From an uncultured Agrobacterium sp. (GTDB taxonomy: Bacteria; Pseudomonadota; Alphaproteobacteria; Rhizobiales; Rhizobiaceae), in NCBI GenBank assembly GCA_913777615.1, contig CAJYTK010000021.1:124001-188000 (forward strand): a stretch of 64,000 nucleotides of DNA, read 5' to 3'. The notes beneath the pieces were generated by a model. The model saw only the letters and a list, made by a program, of their open reading frames with translations. It was not told where the DNA came from and did no database searches. Made by a program: the position numbers and the translations under genes. Below, piece after piece: positions 27,008 through 36,220 of the stretch (position 1 is the stretch's first letter; each line of letters opens with the position of its first letter).

Positions 27008-27021
27008 AACCACCAAGTTAT
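27006..27021. promoter_or_regulatory. Putative PcaQ binding site
   Basis: ATAACC-N4-AGTTAT is a near-perfect dyad. It closely matches the PcaQ site reported for S. meliloti as ATAACC-N4-GGTTAA. It lies 72 bp before pcaD and overlaps the pcaQ start codon, so it could couple activation with autorepression. A half site TTAACC recurs at about 27049-27054. Confidence 0.6.
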
Positions 27022-27092
27022 GTAAGGTGCTAAAAATCTCATTTTACTTAACCTGAGCTATCTTGCAATCTCCTACCTAAGAGGAGTGTGAG

Positions 27093-28304
27093 ATGAATTT
27101 CCTTAATGTTGACGACACAGCAATCCACTACCGGACCGTGGGTATGGTGCCGGGAAAGCCGGTCATTGCCTTCGTCAATTCGCTCGGTACCGATTTCCGG
27201 ATCTGGGATTCCGTCATGCACGAACTGGGCGACACGTATGCTTATGTGCTGCATGACAAACGTGGCCACGGGCTTTCTGGGGCTGGCGTTACGCCCTACA
27301 CGATCGAGACTCATGCGCACGATCTCCTCGCTCTTCTCGATCATTTGAAGATTGAAAAAGTTATCGTCTGGGGACTTTCGGTGGGCGGGCTTATCGCGCA
27401 GTCGCTGGCAATAACGCGGCCTGAGCGCATCACCGCTTTGATCCTGTCTAACACTGCCCACAAGATCGGCACTGCCGAGATGTGGAATGCGCGTATCGAT
27501 GCCATCAAAGCTGATGGGTTAGCGAGACTCGTCGATCCGGTGATGGAGCGCTGGTTTACCCCGGCCTTCCGGCGGAGCGACAATCCGCTTTACGCTGGCG
27601 CCCGAACGATGCTGGCCCGCCAGTCGGCGGAGGGCTATAGCGGCACCTGTGCGGCGATCCGCGATGCCGATTACACCGAGGCCGTGACGCACATTGCCGC
27701 GCCGACCCTCTGCGTTGCCGGCGATCAGGATGGCTCGACGTCGCCTGATCTGGTTCGGACGATGGCCGATCGTATTCCCGGCAGCCGGTTCGTCGAGATC
27801 GCCGATTGCGGGCACATCCCCTGCTTGGAGCAACCGAAGGCCTATGCGGCTGCGGTTGCGAACTTCCTGAGGCACCTTTCCTTCACCAATTCCGCAGCCT
27901 CGGTCGGCGATCGTTACAGCCAAGGCATGGTGACCCGTCGTGCCGTGTTAGGCGATGCGCATGTGGATCGCGCGAGCGCCTTGGCTACAACCTTCGACCA
28001 ACCTTTCCAGAGATTGATCACAGAAAGTGCCTGGGGCACGGTCTGGTCGAGCGATCGGTGGACAAAGAGGGATCGCTCCAACGTGACCATCGCGCTTCTT
28101 GCCGCACTTGGGCAATATGAGGAGATGGCGATGCATGTGCGGGCGACCGCCAATACCGGTGCGAGCGAAGACGACATTCGCGAGGCGCTGATGCATGTGG
28201 CGATCTATGCTGGTGTGCCCGCTGCCAATCATGGTTTCAAGATCGCCAAGCAGGTGCTGGCCGATCGAAACGCATCCTCCGCGCAAAAGGAGCAGACGAC
28301 GTGA
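27093..28304 (+). CDS. pcaL: Fused 3-oxoadipate enol-lactonase / 4-carboxymuconolactone decarboxylase
   Basis: This 403-aa two-domain cytoplasmic enzyme performs two successive steps of protocatechuate degradation. Residues 1-262 are an alpha/beta hydrolase (PcaD): nucleophile S96 in GLSVGG, acid near D211 in AGDQDGS, and H241 in [11 protein letters not shown]. Residues from about 275 to 400 are a PcaC decarboxylase ([18 protein letters not shown], then the conserved [21 protein letters not shown] region). In many rhizobia pcaD and pcaC are separate genes. The fused form is called PcaL in actinobacteria. It heads the operon, and its stop overlaps the pcaH start by 4 bp. Confidence 0.92.
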   Translation: MNFLNVDDTAIHYRTVGMVPGKPVIAFVNSLGTDFRIWDSVMHELGDTYAYVLHDKRGHGLSGAGVTPYTIETHAHDLLALLDHLKIEKVIVWGLSVGGLIAQSLAITRPERITALILSNTAHKIGTAEMWNARIDAIKADGLARLVDPVMERWFTPAFRRSDNPLYAGARTMLARQSAEGYSGTCAAIRDADYTEAVTHIAAPTLCVAGDQDGSTSPDLVRTMADRIPGSRFVEIADCGHIPCLEQPKAYAAAVANFLRHLSFTNSAASVGDRYSQGMVTRRAVLGDAHVDRASALATTFDQPFQRLITESAWGTVWSSDRWTKRDRSNVTIALLAALGQYEEMAMHVRATANTGASEDDIREALMHVAIYAGVPAANHGFKIAKQVLADRNASSAQKEQTT

Positions 28305-29041
28305 GCAAACACCCTCCGGAAACCGGCCCCTTCTTTGCCCGTGATCGGGAGATGCAGCCGCAGGCCTATACGCCCTGGTACAAGACCTCGATTTTGCGCT
28401 CGCCGCAGCGTGCGCTGATATCGCTCGAGGGCACCAAGAGTGAAATCACCGGCCCGGTCTTTGGCCATGGGTTGCTGAACCCGCTCGATAACGATTTGAT
28501 CCTGAACTACGCCAAGCCCGGCGAAATGCCCATCGGACCGCGCATCCTCGTGCATGGCAGGGTGCTGGACCAGCGGGGAGCCGGCGTTGCCGGCGCGCTT
28601 CTGGAATTCTGGCAGGCCAATGCCGGTGGGCGTTATCGCCACAAGAAGGAGAGCTATCTCGCCGCCGTCGATCCGAATTTCGGCGGTGTCGGTCGCACCA
28701 TCACCGACGAGAATGGCTATTACTGGTTCAAGACCATTCAGCCCGGTCCCTACCCGTGGCCGAACGGTGTGAATGACTGGCGTCCGGCCCATATTCATTT
28801 CTCCGTCTTCGGTCATGGTTTTCAGCAGCGGTTGATTACCCAGATGTATTTCGAGGGCGATCCGCTCATCTGGCGTTGTCCGATCGTCAAGACGATCCCG
28901 GATGGGGATGCCATTCGCCGGTTGATCGCGCCACTCGATATGAATGCGACCATTCCCATGGATATGCGCGCCTACAAGTTCGACATCGTGTTGCGTGGGC
29001 GCCGCTCCACCTTCTTCGAGAACCGCCCGGAGGGGAACTGA
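28301..29041 (+). CDS. pcaH: Protocatechuate 3,4-dioxygenase beta subunit
   Basis: This 246-aa iron-bearing subunit carries out intradiol ring cleavage of protocatechuate to beta-carboxy-cis,cis-muconate. All four Fe(III) ligands are visible: Y112 (GGRYRHK), Y151 (GPYPWPNG), H164 and H166 (RPAHIHFS). The start is GTG at 28301, with AAGGAG nine bases ahead, overlapping the pcaDC stop. It is followed after one base by pcaG, its partner in the alpha-beta protomer. Confidence 0.95.
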   Translation: MSKHPPETGPFFARDREMQPQAYTPWYKTSILRSPQRALISLEGTKSEITGPVFGHGLLNPLDNDLILNYAKPGEMPIGPRILVHGRVLDQRGAGVAGALLEFWQANAGGRYRHKKESYLAAVDPNFGGVGRTITDENGYYWFKTIQPGPYPWPNGVNDWRPAHIHFSVFGHGFQQRLITQMYFEGDPLIWRCPIVKTIPDGDAIRRLIAPLDMNATIPMDMRAYKFDIVLRGRRSTFFENRPEGN

Positions 29042-29042
29042 C

Positions 29043-29663
29043 ATGGTGCAGCCGCTCGACTATCTGAAAGAAAGCGCCTCCCAGACGGCGGGTCCATACG
29101 TCCATATCGGTTGCACACCGAATTTCGTTGGCATCAACGGCGTCTTCGAGCGCGATCTCGGCTCGGGCAAACTCTATGACGATCAGGCCACCGGCACCCG
29201 CATCACCATTCGCGGCACTGTCTCCGACGGCGGCGGCTATGCACTGAAGGATGCGTTGGTCGAGATCTGGCAGGCCGATGCTCAAGGGCTCTATAACAGC
29301 CCGAGCGAGACAGTTGGCGCCGCCGACCCGCATTTTGCCGGTTGGGGCCGCTCACCAGGCGATATGGATACCGGTGAGTTCCTGTTCGAAACGATCAAGC
29401 CCGGCCGCGTTCCATACAAGGATGGACGCTTCATGGCGCCTCACATCACCTTCTGGATTGTCGCGCGCGGCATCAATATCGGTCTGCATACGAGAATGTA
29501 TTTCCCCGAGGAGGGTGCAGCAAACGCAGCCGATCCGGTGCTCGCCCGCATCGAGCACAAGGACCGCGTTCCAACGCTGATCGCAAAGGCGGATGGTGAG
29601 AATGCCTATCGCTTCGACATTCGCCTGCAAGGCGATGGCGAAACCGTTTTCTTCGATATCTGA
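29043..29663 (+). CDS. pcaG: Protocatechuate 3,4-dioxygenase alpha subunit
   Basis: This 206-aa subunit lacks iron ligands, as expected, but shares the dioxygenase beta-sandwich (VEIWQADAQGLYNSP and RMYFPEE are typical). It assembles with PcaH around the active site. The start is ATG at 29043, one base after the pcaH stop. The open frame continues upstream inside pcaH without meaning. Confidence 0.94.
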   Translation: MVQPLDYLKESASQTAGPYVHIGCTPNFVGINGVFERDLGSGKLYDDQATGTRITIRGTVSDGGGYALKDALVEIWQADAQGLYNSPSETVGAADPHFAGWGRSPGDMDTGEFLFETIKPGRVPYKDGRFMAPHITFWIVARGINIGLHTRMYFPEEGAANAADPVLARIEHKDRVPTLIAKADGENAYRFDIRLQGDGETVFFDI

Positions 29664-29668
29664 CCGCC

Positions 29669-30757
29669 ATGAGCCTCTCGCCCTTCGATCATCCTTTCCT
29701 CTCCGGCCTCTTCGGCGATGCCGAGATCGCTGCGCTGTTTTCCGCAGAGGTCGATATTGCTGCAATGATCCGCTTCGAGAGGGCGCTGGCACTGGCCGAG
29801 GCAGATTGCGGAATTCTCGCCGTCGATATTGCCCAAACGATCGACGCCGCGCTTGGCAGCTTCGTGCCAGACATGGCCGGGCTGGCTGAGGGCACTGCGC
29901 GTGATGGCGTGGTCGTTCCTGCGCTCATTCGCCAGATGCGCGGGGCGGTCGGTGGAGCGGCTGCGGAGAAAGTGCATTTCGGCGCGACCAGCCAAGATGT
30001 CATCGATACCAGCCTTATGGTGAGACTAAAGGCGGCGAACGACATCATCAAGGCTCGGTTGGGCGAGGTGATTGGCGATCTCGACGCACTTTTGAAGAGC
30101 GACGGTGATAAGCCGCTGATGGCGCATACGCGGATGCAGGCCGCAATCGAGATAAAGGCCGCCGACCGAATCGGCGCCTGGCGATCGCCGCTCGAACGCA
30201 CCCAGTCCCGGCTCGCTCTTTTTGCCACCGATGGATTTACCGTGCAGTTCGGCGGCGCGGCGGGAACGCTCGAACGCTTTGGGAACGATGGGCCGGCCTT
30301 GCGGGCTGCACTTTCCGCCCGTCTTGGCCTTCACGACCGTGGGCAATGGCACAGCCAGCGTGATATGATCGCCGAGTTCGCGGGGCTCCTGTCGCTTGTC
30401 ACCGGCAGCCTCGGCAAGATCGGGCAGGACATCGCCCTGCTCGCCCAAGCGGGCACCGAGATAAGTCTTGCTGGTGGGGGCGGGTCTTCGGCCATGCCGC
30501 ACAAGCAGAATCCGGTTGCAGCGGAACTGCTGGTCACGCTGGCGCGCTTCAACGCAACGCAAGTTTCGGCGCTTCATCAGTCGCTGGTGCATGAGCAGGA
30601 GCGTTCGGGTGCCGCCTGGATGCTAGAGTGGATGACGCTGCCGCCCATGGTATTGGCGACCGCCTCCGCGCTACGGACTGCGCGCCGACTGCTAGGCGAC
30701 ATCAGACGCATCGGGCGAGAGCCTGGAGAGAACAAAGGCATCACAGCCGAGGAATAG
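29669..30757 (+). CDS. pcaB: 3-carboxy-cis,cis-muconate cycloisomerase
   Basis: This 362-aa member of the fumarase/aspartase superfamily forms 4-carboxymuconolactone from the dioxygenase product. The superfamily signature GGSSAMPHKQNPV holds the flexible catalytic loop, and FGATSQDVIDT is the second conserved region. It is slightly shorter than bacterial PcaB enzymes of about 350-450 aa, without obvious loss. It lies 5 bp after pcaG and closes the pcaDC-H-G-B operon. Confidence 0.93.
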   Translation: MSLSPFDHPFLSGLFGDAEIAALFSAEVDIAAMIRFERALALAEADCGILAVDIAQTIDAALGSFVPDMAGLAEGTARDGVVVPALIRQMRGAVGGAAAEKVHFGATSQDVIDTSLMVRLKAANDIIKARLGEVIGDLDALLKSDGDKPLMAHTRMQAAIEIKAADRIGAWRSPLERTQSRLALFATDGFTVQFGGAAGTLERFGNDGPALRAALSARLGLHDRGQWHSQRDMIAEFAGLLSLVTGSLGKIGQDIALLAQAGTEISLAGGGGSSAMPHKQNPVAAELLVTLARFNATQVSALHQSLVHEQERSGAAWMLEWMTLPPMVLATASALRTARRLLGDIRRIGREPGENKGITAEE

Positions 30758-31074
30758 CCTGCGATTGAGGGTGTTGGAGCATAATCGCTGCGTGCTGCTT
30801 CATGGTTCATGATGCATTGGAATCATTGAATAAATAGAAACAAAATCGCTCCGAAAATCAGTCGTGAAAGCTGCATTTTCATTCTCCTTGAGCGTTGACT
30901 TTAAAATGAACTAACTGGTACAAACATTCATGTGTCGGATCTGGAGAGGCTTGGGAGAGCTCTTCTTGAAACACTATCCGGCAGGAACAAGGGAGCGTTC
31001 AAAGCCCAAGTGCGGAGAACGGGAGACGACCGAACGGCGGGCTAATGCCTTAACCGGAAGGTTGCGGAGGAACC
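30758..31074 (+). promoter_or_regulatory. Promoter region of hydroaromatic ABC operon with TetR-type motif
   Basis: No convincing gene lies in this 317-bp gap. A promoter can be proposed: -35 TTGACT at 30895-30900, an 18-bp spacer, and -10 TACAAA at 30919-30924. The -10 lies inside AACTAACTGGTACAAA (30909-30924). That motif matches 13 of 16 bases of a site in front of the dehydroshikimate dehydratase gene (36185-36200). Repression by the TetR protein encoded at 35443-36138 is the simplest reading. Confidence 0.55.
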
Positions 31075-31743
31075 ATGTCATACAGTCTCGATTTCTCGGC
31101 GGTCATCGATCGCCTTCCCGAGCTGCTCGTCGCGTGTCTCGCCACCATTGGGCTTGCGATTGCCGGCATGTCGCTGGCAACGATTATCGGGGTCTTGGGC
31201 GTTGTGGCGCGTCGGTCGCGTTTTAAGCTGTTGCGCGGCTTCGTCATCGGCTTCGTAGAGCTGATCCGCAACACGCCCTTCCTGGTCCAAATATTTTTTA
31301 TCTTCTTTGCCCTGCCGCAGCTTGGTCTGCGCCTTAATCCGACAGTGACGGCCATCGTCGCGCTGGCGCTTAATGGTGGCGCCTATGCGATCGAAATCAT
31401 TCGCGGGGGTGTGGATGCCGTCCCAAAGGGGCAGGTGGAAGCAGGGCTCGCGCTTGGCCTCGGTCGCGCGCAGATCTTCCGCCACATCATTCTGAAGCCT
31501 GCGTTGCGGGCGGTCTATCCCTCGCTTACCAGCCAGTTCATTATGCTGACGCTGACGACCTCCGTTTGTACGTCCATTGCAGCTTACGAGCTGACCTCCG
31601 TGGCGCAGAAGATCGAGGCCGATACCTTCCGCTCCTTCGAGGTCTATTTCTCCATCACGCTGCTCTACCTCGTGATTTCCTCGCTGATGATGGGCGTCTT
31701 TGGTCTCATCTCGCGCATCTCTTTCAGCTACCCGGTCAAGTGA
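31075..31743 (+). CDS. ABC transporter permease (polar amino-acid family, HisQ/HisM type)
   Basis: This 222-aa inner-membrane subunit belongs to the PAAT family. The family motif ELIRNTPFLVQIFFIFFALP is present, and the EAA loop appears as EAGLALGLGRAQIFRHI. It starts an operon with a second permease, a periplasmic receptor and an ATPase, followed by quinate/shikimate genes. The context suggests that the cargo is a hydroaromatic or aromatic acid rather than an amino acid. Confidence 0.9.
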   Translation: MSYSLDFSAVIDRLPELLVACLATIGLAIAGMSLATIIGVLGVVARRSRFKLLRGFVIGFVELIRNTPFLVQIFFIFFALPQLGLRLNPTVTAIVALALNGGAYAIEIIRGGVDAVPKGQVEAGLALGLGRAQIFRHIILKPALRAVYPSLTSQFIMLTLTTSVCTSIAAYELTSVAQKIEADTFRSFEVYFSITLLYLVISSLMMGVFGLISRISFSYPVK

Positions 31744-31753
31744 GGAGACGATC

Positions 31754-32404
31754 ATGGCAAGCATAGGCCCCAACGAACTGTTCTTCCTCATGCAAGGCCT
31801 GAAGTGGACCATCGCATTGACCTTGATCGGCTTTGCTGGTGGTGGTGTCTTTGGGCTTCTCGTGGCCTTGGCCCGCACCGCCGAAGCCCCGTCGATGCGT
31901 CGGGCAACCGCTGGTTATATCGCTGTCTTTCAGGGGACGCCGCTCCTGATGCAGCTCTTCGTGGTCTATTACGGCGTGGCTCTGCTTGGCTTCAATATCG
32001 ATGCCTGGATTGCAGTCGCCATTGCTTTCACACTGCATGCAAGCGCGTTTCTCGGTGAAATCTGGCGCGGTGGCATACAGGCCGTTCCCAAGGGCCAAAC
32101 GGAAGCAGCCCGCGCGCTTGGCCTGCATTACAGGTCTATCATGAAGGACGTGGTCCTGCCGCAGGCGTTGCGCATTTCGCTGCCGGCCACCATCGGTTTC
32201 CTGGTGCAGCTCATCAAGGGCACGTCGCTTGCTGCCATCGTCGGCTTTGTCGAATTGTCGCGCGCCGGCCAGATCGTCTCCAACCAGACATTCCGCCCGC
32301 TCACCGTCTTCGCCATCGTTGGCCTCATCTATTTCCTGATCTGCTGGCCGCTCTCTCTTTGGGGTGCTGGCGTCGAGAAACGCCTTCAGACCGCCGCTCG
32401 ATAG
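31754..32404 (+). CDS. ABC transporter permease (polar amino-acid family)
   Basis: This 216-aa second permease has the related motif FQGTPLLMQLFVVYYG and the EAA loop EAARALGLHYRSIMKDV. ATG at 31754 follows GAGGAG and lies 10 bp after the first permease stop. The frame extends upstream only within the previous gene. Confidence 0.9.
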   Translation: MASIGPNELFFLMQGLKWTIALTLIGFAGGGVFGLLVALARTAEAPSMRRATAGYIAVFQGTPLLMQLFVVYYGVALLGFNIDAWIAVAIAFTLHASAFLGEIWRGGIQAVPKGQTEAARALGLHYRSIMKDVVLPQALRISLPATIGFLVQLIKGTSLAAIVGFVELSRAGQIVSNQTFRPLTVFAIVGLIYFLICWPLSLWGAGVEKRLQTAAR

Positions 32405-32495
32405 AGCGTCGTGAAAGACCCGTCGATTTTCCGGTCGATGGTGGAGGAGATCTACTTTCGTGACCATGCATTCATCAGTTTACAAGGAGGAGAAT

Positions 32496-33335
32496 ATGAT
32501 GAAATCCAGCATGACTTTCGGTCGCCGCAGCGTACTTGCGCTCATGGCCGCCGCTGCCGCTCTGCCCTTCATGGCTCCGGTCGATGCCGCGGCTGGCACG
32601 CTTGAGGAGGCCAAAGCCAAGGGCAAGGTTGTTATTGGCATTCAGGGCGACAACTCGCCTTGGGGCTTCGTCAATTCTAGCGGGGTCCAGGATGGCCTAG
32701 ACGCGGATATTGGCAAAGCCTTCGCCAAAAGCCTCGGTCTTGAAGCCGAGTTCGTACCGCTCGCCGTTGCCAACCGTATTCCGGCGCTCATGACCGGTAA
32801 GGTCGACGTGTTGTTCGCAACGATGGGCATGACGCCGGAGCGCGCCAAGACGATCCAGTATTCGCAGCCCTATGCCGGCAACGTTCTGTCGGTCTATGGG
32901 CCCAAGGACAAGAAGATTGCCGGTTTTGACGATCTGAAGGGACTGAATGTCGGGGTACCGAAGTCGAGTGCCATGGACACCGCCATCACGGCGGGCGCAG
33001 GCGACAAGGCAAGCATTCTGCGCTTCGACGACGATGCCGCCAATATTCAGGCGATCGTCTCCGGTCAGGTCGAGGCCGTAGGCGGCAACCAGTTTTATGG
33101 TGATCGTCTGAACGCTGCAGCACCGGGCAAATACGAATCCAAGTTCGACCTGACGACCCTTTACAACGGCGCGGGCACCCGTCCCGGCGAGAAGGACTGG
33201 AACCAGGCCATCAACACTTTCCTCGAAAAGATCAAGACCGATGGCGAGTTGCAGGCGATCTATACCAAGTGGATGAAGCGCGAGGTTCCGAAGTTCCCGG
33301 AATCCATGCCTGACGTCCCCTTCACCGTGAAGTAA
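32496..33335 (+). CDS. ABC transporter substrate-binding protein (family 3)
   Basis: This 279-aa periplasmic receptor has a twin-Arg-free Sec signal peptide ([23 protein letters not shown]). The family 3 fold is visible in [27 protein letters not shown] and [20 protein letters not shown]. In amino-acid receptors an Arg and Asp clamp the alpha-amino and carboxyl groups. Here TPERAKT keeps the Arg-carboxylate part. AAGGAGG precedes two adjacent ATGs (32496, 32499). The ligand is probably quinate, shikimate or a related acid, inferred only from the downstream genes. Confidence 0.88.
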   Translation: MMKSSMTFGRRSVLALMAAAAALPFMAPVDAAAGTLEEAKAKGKVVIGIQGDNSPWGFVNSSGVQDGLDADIGKAFAKSLGLEAEFVPLAVANRIPALMTGKVDVLFATMGMTPERAKTIQYSQPYAGNVLSVYGPKDKKIAGFDDLKGLNVGVPKSSAMDTAITAGAGDKASILRFDDDAANIQAIVSGQVEAVGGNQFYGDRLNAAAPGKYESKFDLTTLYNGAGTRPGEKDWNQAINTFLEKIKTDGELQAIYTKWMKREVPKFPESMPDVPFTVK

Positions 33336-33346
33336 GGGAGGTTTCC

Positions 33347-34105
33347 ATGCCGCAATCCGCCGTCCAGGCTCCGCTGATTGCCCTTGAGGGCGTCGGAAAG
33401 TGGTATGGAGCCTACCATGCCCTAAGGGATATCAATCTGACGGTTCGCAAAGGCGAGAAGATCGTCCTTTGCGGCCCGTCCGGCTCCGGGAAATCGACAC
33501 TGATCCGCTGCATCAACCATCTGGAGGAAATCCAGGAGGGAAAGATCACCGTCGAAGGCACCACGCTGACCTATTCTGCCCGTGCCATCGATGCCGTGCG
33601 TCGGGAGGTCGGTATGGTGTTTCAAAGCTTCAACCTCTTCCCGCACAAGACCATCATGGAAAACTGCACGCTTGCGCCCATGCGGGTGAAGGGGCTCTCC
33701 AAAGGGCATGCTGAAGAAACCGCACGCAAATATCTTGCTCGCGTGCGCATTCTCGATCAGGCCGACAAGTATCCCGCCCAGCTCTCCGGCGGCCAGCAGC
33801 AGCGTGCGGCAATCGCGCGCGCACTCTGCATGAAGCCGAAGGCGATGCTCTTCGACGAGCCAACCTCGGCGCTCGACCCGGAAATGGTCAAGGAAGTGCT
33901 GGATACGATGATCGGCCTTGCCCGCGACGGGATGACGATGATCTGCGTGACCCATGAAATGGGCTTTGCCCGCCAGGTGGCCGATCGCGTGGTCTTTATG
34001 GCGTCGGGCGAGATCATCGAGGAGGGGCCGCCGGAGGACTTCTTCCGCGATCCAAAACATCAGCGCACGCGCATCTTCCTCGGTGAAATCTTAGCGCATC
34101 ACTGA
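33347..34105 (+). CDS. ABC transporter ATPase (polar amino-acid family, GlnQ/HisP type)
   Basis: This 252-aa ATPase has Walker [10 protein letters not shown] (about 44-52), the signature [15 protein letters not shown] and Walker [14 protein letters not shown]. It energises the two permeases encoded upstream. It lies 11 bp after the receptor gene. A strong GC hairpin follows the stop. Confidence 0.93.
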   Translation: MPQSAVQAPLIALEGVGKWYGAYHALRDINLTVRKGEKIVLCGPSGSGKSTLIRCINHLEEIQEGKITVEGTTLTYSARAIDAVRREVGMVFQSFNLFPHKTIMENCTLAPMRVKGLSKGHAEETARKYLARVRILDQADKYPAQLSGGQQQRAAIARALCMKPKAMLFDEPTSALDPEMVKEVLDTMIGLARDGMTMICVTHEMGFARQVADRVVFMASGEIIEEGPPEDFFRDPKHQRTRIFLGEILAHH

Positions 34106-34110
34106 AGCAA

Positions 34111-34130
34111 GCGGCGGGATGGCCCGCCGC
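34111..34130 (+). terminator. Hairpin after ABC ATPase gene
   Basis: GCGGCGGG (34111-34118) and CCCGCCGC (34123-34130) form a perfect 8-bp stem with an ATGG loop, followed by GCCTTTC. It may end most transcripts of the ABC operon, with partial read-through into aroE. Confidence 0.6.
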
Positions 34131-34161
34131 GCCTTTCACGCCGCATAAACGGTCCAGATCC

Positions 34162-35031
34162 ATGACAGAACGAACCGCCTATCAGGTCGGCCTTATCGGC
34201 GCCGATATCCAGCTTTCGAAATCGCCGGCGCTCCATATGCGCGAGGGCCGTGCGCACGGCCTCGACTATACTTACGAACTCGTGGACATCAATGTTCGCG
34301 ATGTGACAGAGACCGCGCTGCCCGACCTTCTGGCGGAACTGGAAGCCCGCGGCTTTGCCGGGACCAACATCACTCATCCCTTCAAACAGGCGGTGATTGC
34401 CCATCTGGACGAGCTTTCCGAGGATGCCCGCATGCTGGGCGCCGTCAACACCGTCGTCTTCAAAGATGGCAAGCGCATCGGTCACAATACCGACTGGTAC
34501 GGTTTTTATGAAAGCTTCCAGCGCGGTCTGCCGAATGCCCGGCGCGACCGGGCGCTGCTGATCGGTGCAGGTGGCGCCGGCGTTGCGGTCGCCCATGCCG
34601 CATTGAAACTCGGCATCGGCAGGCTAGATATCTTCGACCAAGACGTCGACCGTTCGGCGCGGCTTGCGCACGACCTCAACATCCGCTTTGGCGAGGGCCG
34701 GGCGATGCCAGCTAAAACGCCAGCAGCCGTGCTCGGCAATGCCGATGGCCTTATTCACGCGACGCCTGTTGGTATGCCGGCCCATCCCGGCATTCCGGTC
34801 GATCCTGGTCTGATTATGCCGCGCCACTGGGTTGCGGATATCGTCTATATGCCGCTCATCACCAGGCTGATCGAGACCGCTGCAGGGAAGGGCTGTCAGA
34901 CCCTGCCGGGCGGTGGCATGGCGATTTTCCAGGCTGTCGGTGCATTCCGGCTGTTCTGCGGGCGTGAGCCGGATGCGGAGCGGATGAGCGCCCATTTTGC
35001 CGAAATGTTTAAAGCGGAGGCGGCTGCATGA
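34162..35031 (+). CDS. Catabolic quinate/shikimate dehydrogenase (AroE family)
   Basis: This 289-aa enzyme has the shikimate pocket motifs SKSPALH (19-25), THPFKQ with catalytic K75, GAVNTVV and HNTDWYGF with D111. After the GAGGAG dinucleotide motif the second strand ends in DIFDQD, with acidic residues (near D159) instead of the NRT/R patch of NADP-dependent biosynthetic AroE. This fits an NAD-dependent catabolic quinate/shikimate dehydrogenase like that of Corynebacterium. Its stop overlaps the aroQ start by 4 bp. With AroQ and the dehydratase it takes quinate or shikimate to protocatechuate. Confidence 0.88.
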   Translation: MTERTAYQVGLIGADIQLSKSPALHMREGRAHGLDYTYELVDINVRDVTETALPDLLAELEARGFAGTNITHPFKQAVIAHLDELSEDARMLGAVNTVVFKDGKRIGHNTDWYGFYESFQRGLPNARRDRALLIGAGGAGVAVAHAALKLGIGRLDIFDQDVDRSARLAHDLNIRFGEGRAMPAKTPAAVLGNADGLIHATPVGMPAHPGIPVDPGLIMPRHWVADIVYMPLITRLIETAAGKGCQTLPGGGMAIFQAVGAFRLFCGREPDAERMSAHFAEMFKAEAAA

Positions 35032-35465
35032 GCCTGTTTTTCGTTCTCAACGGACCGAACCTTAATCTGCTCGGGCAGCGTCAGCCGGAAATTTACGGCC
35101 GCGAGACGCTTGCCGATGTCGATGCGGCGTGTCGCGCCGTAGCGACGGCCTCAGGTCATGAGCTCTTCTTCGCCCAAAGCAATCGGGAATACGAGTTGAT
35201 CGACTGGATCCACGAGGCACGCGGCAAAGCTGCCGGCATCGTCATCAATCCTGGCGCTTTCAGTCACACGTCGATTGCCATCCTCGATGCGCTGAACGCC
35301 TATGAGGCGCCGGTGATCGAGGTCCATATTTCCAACATCCACAAGCGGGAGGTGTTTCGCCACCACTCCTATGTATCGATGCGCGCCGATGGTGTCATCG
35401 CGGGTCTCGGTATCGACGGCTACTGCGTGGCGCTTCGCCATCTCATCGCTCGTCAGACCCTATAG
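35028..35465 (+). CDS. aroQ: Type II 3-dehydroquinate dehydratase
   Basis: This 145-aa dodecameric enzyme converts 3-dehydroquinate to 3-dehydroshikimate. The family motifs are [18 protein letters not shown] with the active-site Tyr, [22 protein letters not shown] and [18 protein letters not shown]. The length is normal. It is coupled to the dehydrogenase by a 4-bp overlap, so a catabolic role in quinate use is likely. Its 3' end overlaps that of the convergent TetR gene by 23 bp. Confidence 0.95.
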   Translation: MSLFFVLNGPNLNLLGQRQPEIYGRETLADVDAACRAVATASGHELFFAQSNREYELIDWIHEARGKAAGIVINPGAFSHTSIAILDALNAYEAPVIEVHISNIHKREVFRHHSYVSMRADGVIAGLGIDGYCVALRHLIARQTL

Positions 35466-36138
35466 CGTCGATATGTTGTGGCCTCACCACGTAGCGCAGG
35501 ACCATTTCAGCCACGTGGCGCGCCAGCGTTTGCTGCGCTTGCGGTGTGAAAAGGTCTTCGCCGAAGATGGAGGAGAAGGTCGGAGCGTTGGAGACGTTGA
35601 AGAAGGACAGCGCACTGATCTGCCAGTGGAGCTCCAGTGCCTCTATCCCTTCACGGAAAACACCGCTCTCCTGACCGCGCTTCAGCACCGCCTCCAGCGC
35701 GGCAATGGCGGGACGGTTGAGGCTTCGGATGGTCTTCGACATCTGCACATGCCGGCCGTGATGGATGTTTTCGATCATGACCATGCGGATGAAGGCCGGA
35801 TTGCGGCGGTGATGCTCGAAGGTGTAGCGACAGAGTGCGTCGAGCGCGGCCATCGGGTCGAGATGATCCAGTGCCAGATTGCTCTCGCCGCCGCGCACCT
35901 TGCTGTAGGCCTCTTCCAGAACGTGCTGGTACAGGCCTTCCTTGTCGCCAAAATAATAATAGATCATGCGTTTGGACGTTTTCGTCCGTGCTGCGATCTC
36001 GTCTATCCGCGCCCCGGAAAGACCGTTCTGGGAAAACTCTTCCATCGCGACCGCCAGTATGTCGCGCCGCACGCCCTCCGGATCGCGCTTTGCCGGACGC
36101 GCCTTCTTGCCCTCAGTGGTCGTCGCGGTGCTCGTCAT
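35443..36138 (-). CDS. TetR-family regulator of the quinate/shikimate genes
   Basis: This 231-aa protein has a TetR helix-turn-helix (about 28-60, [20 protein letters not shown] then [15 protein letters not shown]) and a large helical ligand domain. The start is ATG at 36138, preceded by GGGGGA. A frame extension to 36264 would run over the divergent promoter. It lies between aroQ and the divergent dehydroshikimate dehydratase gene, so it most likely controls both promoters that share the AAC(T/C)AACT(G/C)GTACA motif. The inducer may be quinate, shikimate or protocatechuate. Confidence 0.87.
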   Translation of the reverse strand: MTSTATTTEGKKARPAKRDPEGVRRDILAVAMEEFSQNGLSGARIDEIAARTKTSKRMIYYYFGDKEGLYQHVLEEAYSKVRGGESNLALDHLDPMAALDALCRYTFEHHRRNPAFIRMVMIENIHHGRHVQMSKTIRSLNRPAIAALEAVLKRGQESGVFREGIEALELHWQISALSFFNVSNAPTFSSIFGEDLFTPQAQQTLARHVAEMVLRYVVRPQHIDAIGSDER

Positions 36139-36184
36139 GTTTCCCCCGGATGCTTTGCATCCGCGTTTTTCCACGTTCCATATT

Positions 36185-36200
36185 AACCAACTCGTACATA
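36185..36200. promoter_or_regulatory. TetR-type motif before dehydroshikimate dehydratase
   Basis: AACCAACTCGTACATA matches AACTAACTGGTACAAA at 30909-30924 in 13 of 16 positions, with a shared AACT-N-GTACA core. It lies 20 bp before the dehydratase start and 46 bp from the TetR start, within the divergent promoter. It is a probable operator. Confidence 0.55.
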
Positions 36201-36220
36201 AACACGAAAGGTAAGGCAAT

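Noticed and set aside
30930-31226. 98-codon plus-strand frame before the hydroaromatic ABC operon
   Set aside because: It runs out of frame into the first permease gene and is rich in Arg and Gly without a motif.
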